From Pseudomonas sp. R5(2019) (lineage in GTDB: Bacteria; Pseudomonadota; Gammaproteobacteria; Pseudomonadales; Pseudomonadaceae): 64,000 bases of DNA. The notes beneath the pieces are model-generated. The model was not told where the DNA came from. It made no database searches and saw only the letters and a program-made list of their open reading frames with translations. Shown one piece after another: positions 35,618 to 44,401 of this stretch. Position 1 is the stretch's first letter, and every line of letters starts with the position of its first letter. Made by a program: the position numbers and the translations under genes. The DNA lies in contig NZ_JAAAMT010000030.1 in NCBI RefSeq assembly GCF_009905435.1, positions 1-64,000 on the forward strand, read 5' to 3'.

Positions 35618-36670
35618 TCACCCACGCTGTGGTACGCCCTTCTGACCCGGCTTGCGGTTCGGGGCCATGCCGTTGGCCAACAGGGTTTCTTCAATCGTTT
35701 CGTACTGCACACCGATGCGGTAGATTTCCCGCGCCTCTTTGCCGGTAGCGATTTCGCGCCCCAGTTCGTGGGCAATGCGCACGGTCTGCTTGATCTGTTC
35801 CACGGAAGAGAAGCGCTTGCCGTGTTGATCGATAATGGTGTCTTCATTACCCAGGCGTGGGTGCAAGCCCATGGCCAGGGCGATGGTGTTCAGTGGCAGC
35901 ACGTTCTTGAGCAACGACTCGGAGGTCAAGGTGCAACGATCCGGTACGCGATTGATGAAGTTCATCAAGTTCATCGGGTTCGGGCCGTCGAAACCGCCAC
36001 CAATGCCGATCCAGGTCAGGTTCAACGGACCCTTGTAGACGCCCTTGCGCACCAGCCGCTCGAGGGTTTCGTAGGCATGGATGCCGGTCAGCTGGAAGTG
36101 CGGCTGGATATTGCTGGCCTGCAGGCGCTTGAGGTGCTCGGCAACCCAGGCTGGACCTGCCGGTACGGTCATTTCGCTATAGGCGGCATGGGTGACCGGG
36201 TCAAGCAGGGAGGTGCCTTCAATGCCTTCCGGAAACAGGAGTTCGGTGATGCTCATTTGAATGGTGTTGATGGCGATGGTGACCTGATCCGGCTTGGGCG
36301 ACAACTCCGCGAGCATGTGCCGGGTATCATCGGAGAGCCACAGGGCTTCCGCGCCATCGCCTTCAGGAGCAAACGAAATCGAGCCGCCGACCTGGATGAT
36401 CATGTCCGGTACGGCTTCACGCACACCGGCGATCAGCTCGTTGAACTTGGACAGACGCTTGGACCCTTTACCGTCCAGTTCACGCACATGCAAGTGCAGC
36501 ACGGTGGCGCCTGCTTCATAGCAGTCGACAGCCGCCTGCACGTGCTCGTCCATGGTCAGCGGAATGTCTTGCGGGAAGTCATCCGGCATCCACTGTGGCG
36601 CGTAAGGGGCGACGGTAATCACCACCTTTTCCATGGTATCCGGGTGCAGGGAATCGTCGAAAAACTGCAT
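35618..36670 (-). CDS. BKACE (beta-keto acid cleavage enzyme, DUF849) family
   Basis: 350 residues. The metal ligands His59 and His61 are in the pattern VLHLHVRE. The family condenses a 3-keto acid with acetyl-CoA to give a CoA ester and acetoacetate (for example 3-keto-5-aminohexanoate or dehydrocarnitine cleavage). The start at 36670 follows AGGAG by seven bases; the ATG at 36676 directly abuts it. It lies 75 bases after the TauD gene. The substrate cannot be read from sequence alone. Confidence 0.9.
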   Translation of the reverse strand: MQFFDDSLHPDTMEKVVITVAPYAPQWMPDDFPQDIPLTMDEHVQAAVDCYEAGATVLHLHVRELDGKGSKRLSKFNELIAGVREAVPDMIIQVGGSISFAPEGDGAEALWLSDDTRHMLAELSPKPDQVTIAINTIQMSITELLFPEGIEGTSLLDPVTHAAYSEMTVPAGPAWVAEHLKRLQASNIQPHFQLTGIHAYETLERLVRKGVYKGPLNLTWIGIGGGFDGPNPMNLMNFINRVPDRCTLTSESLLKNVLPLNTIALAMGLHPRLGNEDTIIDQHGKRFSSVEQIKQTVRIAHELGREIATGKEAREIYRIGVQYETIEETLLANGMAPNRKPGQKGVPQRG

Positions 36671-36745
36671 GTTCATCTCCTATTTTTGTTGTTGCCCGCC
36701 CGACGAGCTCGCAGCGGACGCTTGCACGGGTGCAGGTGAGGTTGC

Positions 36746-37594
36746 TCAGTAGGTCTTGTCGCCAATGATCCCGGCACGTTCCATCTTGCGATGGCAGGCT
36801 GGGTAATCCATCACGGCGTAGTGCTGTGTGCTGCGGTTGTCCCAGATGGCGATGCTGTTGGGCTTCCAGCGCCAGCGCACCTGATACTCCGGAATGCTGG
36901 CCTGGCTGATCAGGTAGCGCAGCAACTCGGACGAGCCGACCGTGAAATCCTGGCCGACACGCACCCGCTCGGCGGTGTGGTAGTTGGTGAAGTGCGTCGT
37001 GAAAGAGTTGACGAACAGCACCTTCTCGCCAGTCTCTGGGTGGGTGCGCACCACCGGGTGCTCAGGGTCCGGATACTGAGCCTTGAGCGCCAGGCGCTTT
37101 TCGATCGGCATTGCCGCACCGAAGGTCGCCTCGATGCTATGGCGGGCCCGAAGGCCTTCGATGTTGGCTTTCACGTCATCCGGCAAGCGCTCGTAGGCCA
37201 CCACCATATTGGCCCACATGGTGTCGCCACCCACTGGCGGGCACTCCACGCAACGCAGCACTCCCCCCAGCGGCGGCGCCTCGCGCCAGGTAGCATCGGT
37301 GTGCCAGGCATTCTCGTAATAGTCGACCGGGCTGTCCGGGTTCTTATAGACCTGCACCAGGCCGGGGTAATCCGGGTGACTGCCGACGACCGGGTGGTCC
37401 TCCAGCTCGCCGAAGCGTCGGGCAAAGGCCACGTGATCCTCGCGGCTGATCTGCTGGTCACGCAGGAACAGCACGCGATGCTTGAGCAATTGGGCGCGGA
37501 TCTCGGCGAACAGGCCGGCGTCATGGACGGCATCGGCAAGCTTGACGCCAATCAGCTCTGCGCCAATGTTGCAGGTAAGTTGTTCGACTTGCAT
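36746..37594 (-). CDS. TauD/TfdA-family alpha-ketoglutarate-dependent dioxygenase
   Basis: 282 residues with the iron-binding triad His98, Asp100 (WHTD) and His258 (QHYA), and an Arg269 region for 2-oxoglutarate. The family hydroxylates taurine, sulfonates, phenoxyacids and other small acids. It lies 14 bases after the quinone-oxidoreductase gene and 75 bases before the BKACE gene. In this context it may hydroxylate or desulfonate a substrate, with sulfite export by YeiH. That link is inferred, since other TauD-like enzymes do not act on sulfonates. Confidence 0.9.
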   Translation of the reverse strand: MQVEQLTCNIGAELIGVKLADAVHDAGLFAEIRAQLLKHRVLFLRDQQISREDHVAFARRFGELEDHPVVGSHPDYPGLVQVYKNPDSPVDYYENAWHTDATWREAPPLGGVLRCVECPPVGGDTMWANMVVAYERLPDDVKANIEGLRARHSIEATFGAAMPIEKRLALKAQYPDPEHPVVRTHPETGEKVLFVNSFTTHFTNYHTAERVRVGQDFTVGSSELLRYLISQASIPEYQVRWRWKPNSIAIWDNRSTQHYAVMDYPACHRKMERAGIIGDKTY

Positions 37595-37608
37595 GACGGC
37601 AGACCTCC

Positions 37609-38589
37609 TTAGATGACGAAGATCGACGAGCCGGTGGTCTTGCGCGACTCCAGGTCACGGTGAGCCTGCACGGCGTCCTGCAAGCTGTAATGCTGGTTGA
37701 TCTCGATCTTGATCCGGCCGCTCCCGACCAGGTCGAACAGCTCACCGGCCAGGTCGGCCTTCTCTGCCGGGTCGGCGATGTAATCGGCCAGTGCCGGGCG
37801 GGTCACGAACAGCGAGCCTTTCATCGCCAGTTGCGCCGGGTTGAAATCCGGGATCGGGCCGGAGGCGGTACCGACGCAGACCAACAGGCCACGACGCTTG
37901 AGTGAGTCCAGCGAGCCCGCGAAGGTGCTCTTGCCAACACTGTCGAACACCACGTTGACGCCGACGCCGTCGGTCAACTCACGCACGCGCTTGGGAAAGT
38001 CTTCGTGGCTGTAATTGATCACATGGTCGCAACCATGAGCGCGGGCAACCTCGGCCTTGGCATCGCTGGACACGGTGCCGATCACGTTCAGGCCCAACAG
38101 TTTGGCCCACTGCGAGACAATCAGGCCGACACCACCGGCGGCAGCGTGCAGCAGGATGGTGTCACCGGCCTTGAAGTCATAGATTCGCCGCATCAGGTAC
38201 GAAGAAGTCAGCCCGCGCATGGTCATGGCCGCCGCGGTCTCGAAGGACATGCTTTCCGGCAACTTGATCAAGGGCGCCGCCTGGATCAGACGTTCGGTGC
38301 TGTAGGCACCCAAGGTATTGAGAAAGCCGGTGTAGGTGACACGATCCCCGACCGCCACATGAGTCACGCCCTCGCCCACCGCCTCCACTACACCGGCGGC
38401 TTCCACGCCCATGCCATTGGGCATCGGGACTGGGTAAGTGCCGTTGCGAAAATAGGTGTCGGCATAGTTCAGGCCGACAGCCACATGACGCAGCCGAACC
38501 TCGCCCGGGCCGGGATCGCCGACTTCTACCTCTTCATAGCGAAGAACCTCGGGACCACCGGTTTCATAAAAACGTACGACTTGGGCCAT
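37609..38589 (-). CDS. quinone oxidoreductase / MDR (QOR-like, zinc-less)
   Basis: 326 residues, the usual length of NADPH:quinone oxidoreductase (Qor). The N-terminus has the QOR pattern GGPEVLRYEEV, no GHE zinc motif is seen, and the Rossmann segment is HAAAGGVGLIVSQWAKLLG. It is the first gene of the Qor-TauD-BKACE group. The operator-like element B (38665-38707) is 75-120 bases upstream. It could detoxify quinones or act as an enoyl reductase of the pathway. Confidence 0.92.
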   Translation of the reverse strand: MAQVVRFYETGGPEVLRYEEVEVGDPGPGEVRLRHVAVGLNYADTYFRNGTYPVPMPNGMGVEAAGVVEAVGEGVTHVAVGDRVTYTGFLNTLGAYSTERLIQAAPLIKLPESMSFETAAAMTMRGLTSSYLMRRIYDFKAGDTILLHAAAGGVGLIVSQWAKLLGLNVIGTVSSDAKAEVARAHGCDHVINYSHEDFPKRVRELTDGVGVNVVFDSVGKSTFAGSLDSLKRRGLLVCVGTASGPIPDFNPAQLAMKGSLFVTRPALADYIADPAEKADLAGELFDLVGSGRIKIEINQHYSLQDAVQAHRDLESRKTTGSSIFVI

Positions 38590-38664
38590 GCTTTTTCTCC
38601 AATCAGCGTTCTGGGCGCACTACGGCGATTACGTTGAGTGGAATGTAAGCTGCAGGCTGCCTGA

Positions 38665-38707
38665 GCGCTTCTCATCAGACGACAAGGCCTTTTCATTTCA
38701 TGACAAG
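38665..38707 (-). promoter_or_regulatory. 42-bp operator-like element, site B
   Basis: GCGCTTCTCAT..GACGACA (38678-38684), then CATTTCATGACAAG with CATGACA at 38699-38705. The half-sites are 21 bases apart, as in sites A1 and C. It lies 76-118 bases upstream of the quinone-oxidoreductase start. Confidence 0.7.
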
Positions 38708-38817
38708 CGGCTGCTGATCTCGATAGGCCCCAAACCTTATGAATTGGACAGGCGTTCGCCACTTCCAGTAGGCGTAGCCACTGGGCTTGCTCCAGAGCAC
38801 CTCGCCACTCGGACAGA

Positions 38818-38845
38818 AACAGGCCCCGACAGATCAGGGCCTGTT
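38818..38845 (-). terminator. hairpin downstream of small frameshifted ORF
   Basis: Nine-base arms AACAGGCCC/GGGCCTGTT with a 10-base loop, on the minus strand about 50 bases after the stop at 38894, followed by TT. It is a weak intrinsic terminator. Confidence 0.5.
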
Positions 38846-38893
38846 CACACACGTATAAAAGGCCACTGATGCTGACGTGGCCCCAGGTCGGCC

Positions 38894-39110
38894 TTACTTG
38901 TCGGCAGTGAGTTTGGTGTAGCTGGTGATCAGGTTGCGATAGTCCGGAATGTGGTTGGAGAACAGCGTTCCCAGCCCTTCGATGTCGTTGCGCCAGTCGC
39001 GGTGCAGCTCGCAGGCCAGGCCGAACCAGGTCATCAATTGTGCGCCGGCAGACGACATGCGGTTCCATGCTGACAGGTCTCTGGTTGTTAAAGTTCGCAG
39101 GGGTACTCAT
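38894..39110 (-). pseudogene. small ORF with a one-base frameshift (unidentified protein)
   Basis: ATG at 39110 with an AGGAG box just upstream begins MSTPANFNNQ. A frame change near 39076 then gives RDLSAWNRMSSAGAQ... through to a TAA at 38894, the 217-base length leaving one extra base. The second part reads as a natural amphipathic protein of about 60 residues. A terminator-like hairpin follows. The alternative is a shorter ORF from an internal ATG (54 residues). I do not recognise the family. It could be a recent frameshift, a sequencing error or programmed shifting. Confidence 0.5.
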
Positions 39111-39542
39111 GACGTGCTCCTATAAGAAAGACGGCTTTGCCGCCGCAGATTGATGACAACCCCCTGTAGGAGCAAGGCTTGCCTGCGATGAAGACACCGC
39201 GTTGTATCAGGAACACAGCGGCGCCTTCATCGCGGGCAAGCCCGGCTCCTACAGTCAAATCCAGCAGGTAGACTTGGGTTTGTCAGCAGTCTGAGACGGC
39301 TTTGCCGCCGACAGGTTTCGCAATGTCAGCCAATGACACTTCGAAAATGATCACGGAGTAATCTGTCCAAAGTGGCCGCTGTTGAAGTCTGTGATGGCCG
39401 GATCTTGGGGTTCGGTAGTCATTGGAATGGACTTCACTGTCTCGAATTTGGAACGACAACAGATAATCCCGCGGGATCTGAATGGAGTGCCGCCCGCTGG
39501 ATTAGACTTCAACGTATTGATATTGGAACAGCGAAGCAGAGC
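39111..39542. other. intergenic region between divergent small ORF and LysR gene
   Basis: 432 bases. It contains the inverted repeat 39164-39254, a 16-base direct repeat (GACGGCTTTGCCGCCG at 39130-39145 and 39295-39310) and a GATGACA half-site-like sequence at 39152-39158. No protein gene was found. Confidence 0.5.
39164..39254. repeat. REP/BIME-like inverted repeat with TAGGAGC arms
   Basis: Complementary arms (CTGTAGGAGCAAGGCTTGCC... and its partner GGCAAGCCCGGCTCCTACAG) enclose about 30 bases. It is non-coding and typical of intergenic REP sequences of Pseudomonas. Confidence 0.75.
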
Positions 39543-40430
39543 GTGATTAATCTCAATGAACTCTTTCTGTTCGCCAAAGTGGTCGAACACGGTGGCTTCG
39601 CACCGGCTGGCCGCGCTTTGGACATGCCCAAGTCGACGTTGAGTCGTCGGGTGAATCAATTGGAAACCCGGCTGGGTGTCCGACTGATCCAGCGCTCGAC
39701 GCGCCAGTTTCAGGTCACGGAGATTGGCTACGCCTATTACCGGCATTGCGTCGCAATGATGGTGCAAGCAGAGTCGGCGCAAGACGTGATAGACCAAAAT
39801 CGCTCGGAGCCACGAGGTGTGGTCCGCTTGAGCTGCACTACCCCTTTGCTGAATTACTGGGTTGCACCGCTACTGGGTAGCTTCCTGGCGCAGTGCCCAG
39901 CGGTCGAACTTTATGTGAAAAGCCACAACCGCCGGGTCGACGTCATCAGTGAGGGGTACGACCTGGCCCTGAGCCTATGTTTTCCACCGCTGGACGACAG
40001 CGAGCTGGTGATGAAAGTCTTGGCGAAAAGCCCGCAGGTATTGGTGGGCAGTGTTGCCTTTATGAATCGTTTCCCAGTCCTGGAACTGCCCGCAGATCTC
40101 AGCGATCTTCCGAGCGTTGCCTGGGACACGGCTTACTCACACTACAGTTGGCAATTGAACGGTCCAAATGGTGAAAACGCGCAAGTCAATCACGTTCCCC
40201 GACTGATCAGCGATGATATGGGGGTCCTTAAAAGCGCAGTACTCGCAGGCGTAGGCATAGCCGTTCTCCCAGAAGCAACAGTCAAGCAAGAACTGGCTGA
40301 TGGTCGCTTGCTCAAGCTACTTGAACAATGGCAGCCCGTTGAAGGGGTGATCACGGCAGTATTCCCTTCCCGCCGAGGACTCCTACCCTCGGTACGGGCG
40401 TTGATTGACTTTCTGGTGAAGTCATTTTAG
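39543..40430 (+). CDS. LysR-family transcriptional regulator
   Basis: 295 residues from a GTG at 39543, because the longer frame lacks coding character and the protein then begins MINLNELFLFAKVVEHGGF, a typical LysR N-terminus. The helix-turn-helix (about 15-60) includes AGRALDMPKSTLSRRVNQLE. The C-terminal domain has the periplasmic-binding fold. It may regulate the neighbouring divergent unit or an unlinked gene. The MFS gene downstream is convergent, separated by a terminator. Confidence 0.88.
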   Translation: MINLNELFLFAKVVEHGGFAPAGRALDMPKSTLSRRVNQLETRLGVRLIQRSTRQFQVTEIGYAYYRHCVAMMVQAESAQDVIDQNRSEPRGVVRLSCTTPLLNYWVAPLLGSFLAQCPAVELYVKSHNRRVDVISEGYDLALSLCFPPLDDSELVMKVLAKSPQVLVGSVAFMNRFPVLELPADLSDLPSVAWDTAYSHYSWQLNGPNGENAQVNHVPRLISDDMGVLKSAVLAGVGIAVLPEATVKQELADGRLLKLLEQWQPVEGVITAVFPSRRGLLPSVRALIDFLVKSF

Positions 40431-40454
40431 GAAATATCCGCTCCCATCCCCAGT

Positions 40455-40489
40455 AAAAAAACAGCCGAACCCCCTGAAGGCTTCGGCCA
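40455..40489 (-). terminator. intrinsic terminator of the MFS gene
   Basis: Minus-strand hairpin (GGCCGAAGCC... / ...GGTTCGGCTG) followed by seven T residues (A-run 40455-40461 on the plus strand). It lies about 50 bases after the MFS stop and can also act on the convergent LysR gene. Confidence 0.8.
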
Positions 40490-40538
40490 TTTTCAAACGC
40501 CTGGTTTCGCGAGGCTCCTATCAAGGATTTGAGAGCAC

Positions 40539-41885
40539 CTAGGTGTTACTCGCAACTTCAGCTGTCTGCCCCTGAGGCACCCGTTGTTGATCCTTCGATG
40601 CGCGCAACGTCCAGAGCAGGTAGACCCCCACCAGCCCCGCAGCGGACAGCGACAACATTCCGGCGCGTGGGTCGACGAACCATACCTCCATATTGGCCTT
40701 GAGCATGGGTGCAACGAAGCCACCGATATTGCCGAGGGAGCCAATGAGTGCAATACCGCCCGCTGCGGCGACACCTCCCAGATAACTGGTCGGCAGTGTC
40801 CAGAACAACGGTTGTACCGTCACGAAACCAATGGCAGCAAAACAGAAAGCCAACAACACCGGGGCAAAACTGTCGAGTAATGCCGAGGCGGCAATGCCCA
40901 GCGCCGCCATGCCCAGCATGCACATCGCCACCTTCAGGTGTGCCCCACGCCGGTCCGCATAGCGCGTCACAAAATACATGGCGACAGCAGCGCACAACCA
41001 TGGCAACGAAATGAACATACCCACCTTGAAGCCGACGGTGGTACCCAGCAGCTCGGCGATTCGCGTCGGCAGGTAAAAAATGACCCCGTACACACTGACC
41101 TGGACACTGAAGTAGACCAGGATGAACTTCAGCACTCGCTTGTTGCGAACCAGACCCAGCAGGCTGCTCGGCCCATGGGCCAGCTTGAGTTTATCTTCAG
41201 CCTTGAGCTCCTGGCTCAGGGCCTCCTTCTCTTCACGGGTAAGCCAGGCGGCGTCCTCTGGCTTACTCTTGAGGTAGAACACCGCAATGATCCCCACGAT
41301 GACAGCGGCCAGACCTTCAACCAGGAACATCCATTGCCAGTTGGTCAGGTTGAACATGCCATGCATTTCCAACAACCAACCCGACAACGGACTGCCTACC
41401 ATCAAGGCCAATGGCAGGCCGAAATAGTAGATCCCGATGGCCTGACCGCGACGTTGAGCCGGGAACCAGTAGGTCAGATACAGGATGACGCCTGGAGAAA
41501 AACCCGCTTCGGCCACGCCGAGCAGAAAACGCAGCAGGTAAAACGTTGTTTCATCCCGCGTGAACATCATGGCTGCAGACACCAACCCCCAGGTGATCAT
41601 GATCCGACTCAGCCAGACTCTTGCGCCGACCCGGTGCAACATGAGGTTGCTGGGAACTTCGAAAATCGCATAACCAATGAAGAAAATGCCTGCTCCCAGA
41701 GCGAAAGCTGCATTGCTCAAGCCAACATCGGTTTGCAGCGCCGCCTTGGCGAAGCCGACGTTGGAGCGATCGATCATTGCCAGGGCGAACATTAATGCGA
41801 GGAACGGCAACAGCTTCCATCGGCACTTGGCGATGGCGCTCTCGATTGCTGCCGCGTGATCCGGTCTTGTTGTGTTTTTGGTCAT
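40539..41885 (-). CDS. MFS transporter, anion:cation symporter (ACS) family
   Basis: 448 residues with 12 membrane segments. ACS-type signatures are seen: IDRSNVGFAKAAL in helix 1 and a long IGIYYFGLPLALMVGSPLSG helix. The family carries hexuronates, glucarate, tartrate and similar carboxylated sugars. The start at 41885 follows the FAH-family gene by 71 bases. It probably imports the sugar acid that the downstream dehydratases degrade. Confidence 0.92.
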   Translation of the reverse strand: MTKNTTRPDHAAAIESAIAKCRWKLLPFLALMFALAMIDRSNVGFAKAALQTDVGLSNAAFALGAGIFFIGYAIFEVPSNLMLHRVGARVWLSRIMITWGLVSAAMMFTRDETTFYLLRFLLGVAEAGFSPGVILYLTYWFPAQRRGQAIGIYYFGLPLALMVGSPLSGWLLEMHGMFNLTNWQWMFLVEGLAAVIVGIIAVFYLKSKPEDAAWLTREEKEALSQELKAEDKLKLAHGPSSLLGLVRNKRVLKFILVYFSVQVSVYGVIFYLPTRIAELLGTTVGFKVGMFISLPWLCAAVAMYFVTRYADRRGAHLKVAMCMLGMAALGIAASALLDSFAPVLLAFCFAAIGFVTVQPLFWTLPTSYLGGVAAAGGIALIGSLGNIGGFVAPMLKANMEVWFVDPRAGMLSLSAAGLVGVYLLWTLRASKDQQRVPQGQTAEVASNT

Positions 41886-41956
41886 CGTGTGTGCCTTGTT
41901 ATTAGATGTCCAGCGACCACTGTTTTCTATCTGCCAAGAAGCTCTGGCAGGACAAA

Positions 41957-43153
41957 TCAGTGGGAAGATTTGCCTGCCACCAAACCGCGAGCGGCCAGGT
42001 TGCCAATCAATGCACGCAGGCCGAACGTCCATGGCGTAGCTTCATTGCTATAGGTGACGCGGTTGTGCAAAGTACCCAGCAGCGGGCTGCCGATGCTGAC
42101 GCTATCGCCCTGCTTGTGGGTGAAGCCACTGCCCGGCTCTTCACGATCTTGCGTCGGGGCGAACAGCGTACCAAGGAACAGCATGAAGCCGTCCGGGTAC
42201 TGGTGATCGCGGCTCACTGTCTGGGCCACCAACTCCAGCGGGTCGCGACTGATCTGCTCCATCGAACTACTGCCGTGCATGATGAAACCATCATCACCTT
42301 CGACATCCAGATCGACCACGCAGTGGCGTACATCATCCAGAGAGAAGCCTTCGTCGAACAGACGGATAAACGGGCCGATCGCGCAAGATGCATTGTTGTC
42401 CTTGGCCTTGCTCAGCAGTAATGCGCTACGACCTTCGAAGTCACGCAGATTGACGTCGTTGCCCAAGGTTGCACCCTGTATCTGGCCACGGCTGTTCACC
42501 GCCAGGACGATTTCTGGCTCAGGGTTGTTCCATTTGGATTGAGGATGAACACCCACCTCGCTGCCACTGCCGACTGAAGCGAGGACCGGAGCCTTGGTGA
42601 ATATCTCGGCATCGGGACCGATGCCCACTTCCAGATATTGCGACCACAGGCCCTGCTCGATTAACACGGCCTTCAGGCGGGCCGCATCGGTCGAACCAGG
42701 TTTGATCGAACGCAGGTTATCGCCGATAGCCGCCTTGACGATGTTGCGTACGCTTTCTGCCTTGGCCGCATCCCCACCGGCCTGCTCTTCAATCACCCGC
42801 TCGATCATGCTGGCGGCGAATGTCACACCAGCGGCCTTGATAACCTGCAAGTCAACCGGTGGTAGCAGAAACGCTTTGGCCGGATCGGCGCCCGACCCCG
42901 TATTAGCCAACAGCGCTTCAATACTACCCATGTATCGACCGCGGGTACTGCGAACGGACTCAAGCGGTGAGGCGCTCTCCAGCAAATCGCTTAAAGTCGG
43001 GTAGTCCTGCGACAAATCAAACACGCCATCGGCTCGCAATACGACCGGCGACGGGCCTGAAACGTCACCAGGCACCCAGGCACGACCGATCAGGGTGCCT
43101 TGCAGTCCGTCGAGCGGGAGCGTGTTTTCACGGGTTAATTGCAGATTGGGCAT
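41957..43153 (-). CDS. fumarylacetoacetate-hydrolase-family protein (XylX/2-keto-3-deoxyacid dehydratase-like)
   Basis: 398 residues, longer than a simple FAH (about 280) and matching the XylX-type 2-keto-3-deoxy-pentonate dehydratases. The conserved metal-binding region includes SEVGVHPQSKWNNPEPEIVLAV (Glu residues) and LGNDVNLRDFEGRSALLLSKAKD. Such enzymes dehydrate 2-keto-3-deoxy sugar acids toward alpha-ketoglutarate semialdehyde. That fits the ketoglutarate-semialdehyde dehydrogenase gene at 46025. It is divergent from a LysR regulator. The exact sugar acid is unknown. Confidence 0.85.
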   Translation of the reverse strand: MPNLQLTRENTLPLDGLQGTLIGRAWVPGDVSGPSPVVLRADGVFDLSQDYPTLSDLLESASPLESVRSTRGRYMGSIEALLANTGSGADPAKAFLLPPVDLQVIKAAGVTFAASMIERVIEEQAGGDAAKAESVRNIVKAAIGDNLRSIKPGSTDAARLKAVLIEQGLWSQYLEVGIGPDAEIFTKAPVLASVGSGSEVGVHPQSKWNNPEPEIVLAVNSRGQIQGATLGNDVNLRDFEGRSALLLSKAKDNNASCAIGPFIRLFDEGFSLDDVRHCVVDLDVEGDDGFIMHGSSSMEQISRDPLELVAQTVSRDHQYPDGFMLFLGTLFAPTQDREEPGSGFTHKQGDSVSIGSPLLGTLHNRVTYSNEATPWTFGLRALIGNLAARGLVAGKSSH

Positions 43154-43261
43154 AACGGGATCCAAGTCAATTCGCTGGCGATTGGGCAAAACTAGTGGAC
43201 TTGGCTGATAAATCCCAATGACATATTTTCAGCATTTGATATCGTTTCGTTATCGAGCAGA

Positions 43262-44233
43262 ATGAGCACCTTCATGGAAAACGACGAGATTTCATACGCC
43301 AGCATCAGCAAATGGCTCAAGATCAAGCACCTCATGCTGGTCGATACGCTGGCCAAGACCCGTAACATGCACACCACCGCCGAGCTGATGAATCTGACCC
43401 AGCCAGCCATCAGCAAGATGCTGCGCGACATCGAGCTGTTACTCGGTTTTGCTTTGTTTGAACGGCAAACCCGCAGCATGGCGCTGACCGAACTTGGCGA
43501 GGTGGTCGTCCGCTATGCCCGGATGACGCTGGATGACACACAATCCTTCGTTGATCAGCTCAATAAGCTGCGTAAAGGTGGACATGGTCATTTGAAAGTC
43601 GGCGCGATTTTCGCGGCGACCTCCGTCGTGCTGCCCGAGGCTATCACCAGGATCAAGCTGGATCGCCCCATGCTGTCCATCGAAGTGATAGAGCAAACCA
43701 GCAATCAACTGCTGGAAATGCTCGAGCATAAAAAACTCGACTTGATCATTGCCCGATTCACGGATGAACGTTATCAACAACCGTTCGAGTTTCGTGCGCT
43801 AGGGCCTGAACCCTTTTGCCTGGTGGTCAATAACCACCATCCCCTCGCGCAGTTCGACGAAGTGGCGACCGAGCAACTCAGCGATTGGCCTTGGGTCATG
43901 TATCCCTCCAATGCCCCCATACGTCGCCGAATGGAAAGTGCCTTCAGCGAGTTCAATATGCGCACCCCCACCAACACCGTCGAGACCATCTCGATGCCCA
44001 CCTTCCTACAACTGCTGCAATCGGGACCGATGCTCGCCCTGTTGCCCGAGTCCATGGTCCAGTCGCAGGTTCAGAGCGGCTTGCTCAAAGTACTCAACAC
44101 ACCGTTCAAGGTAGAACCTCAGGACTACGGCATCATCACGCGCAAGGACGAACCGCTGACCGAGGCCACCCGCGAATTTGCCGATATCTTGCTGGAATTT
44201 GCCAGGCTGCGACGCGAAGCTGGCGACCGTTGA
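43262..44233 (+). CDS. LysR-family transcriptional regulator (GbpR-like)
   Basis: 323 residues. The N-terminal helix-turn-helix (about 20-70) contains TAELMNLTQPAISKMLRDIE, and the effector domain starts near residue 100. The pattern resembles GbpR-type LysR regulators of sugar transport. It is divergent from the FAH/MFS unit. The 108-base divergent region contains the dyad GATATCGTTTCGTTATC. It likely controls both the FAH/MFS unit and the dehydratase genes downstream. The ATG at 43262 is used; 43274 is an alternative. Confidence 0.88.
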   Translation: MSTFMENDEISYASISKWLKIKHLMLVDTLAKTRNMHTTAELMNLTQPAISKMLRDIELLLGFALFERQTRSMALTELGEVVVRYARMTLDDTQSFVDQLNKLRKGGHGHLKVGAIFAATSVVLPEAITRIKLDRPMLSIEVIEQTSNQLLEMLEHKKLDLIIARFTDERYQQPFEFRALGPEPFCLVVNNHHPLAQFDEVATEQLSDWPWVMYPSNAPIRRRMESAFSEFNMRTPTNTVETISMPTFLQLLQSGPMLALLPESMVQSQVQSGLLKVLNTPFKVEPQDYGIITRKDEPLTEATREFADILLEFARLRREAGDR

Positions 44234-44401
44234 AGATAGCGTTTTCATAAAGCAGCGGCCAAACCAATGAGAAAAAGTTATCAACCAATCCAAAGGTCTC
44301 ATTAGGCAGCAAGGTCCGGGAGCTCTTATAGTGCGGCGACAAAGGTATGGCGCGGCCCATTCGCCAGCGACCTCCCACGCTTTATAGCCAGAGAGTTTCC
44401 G

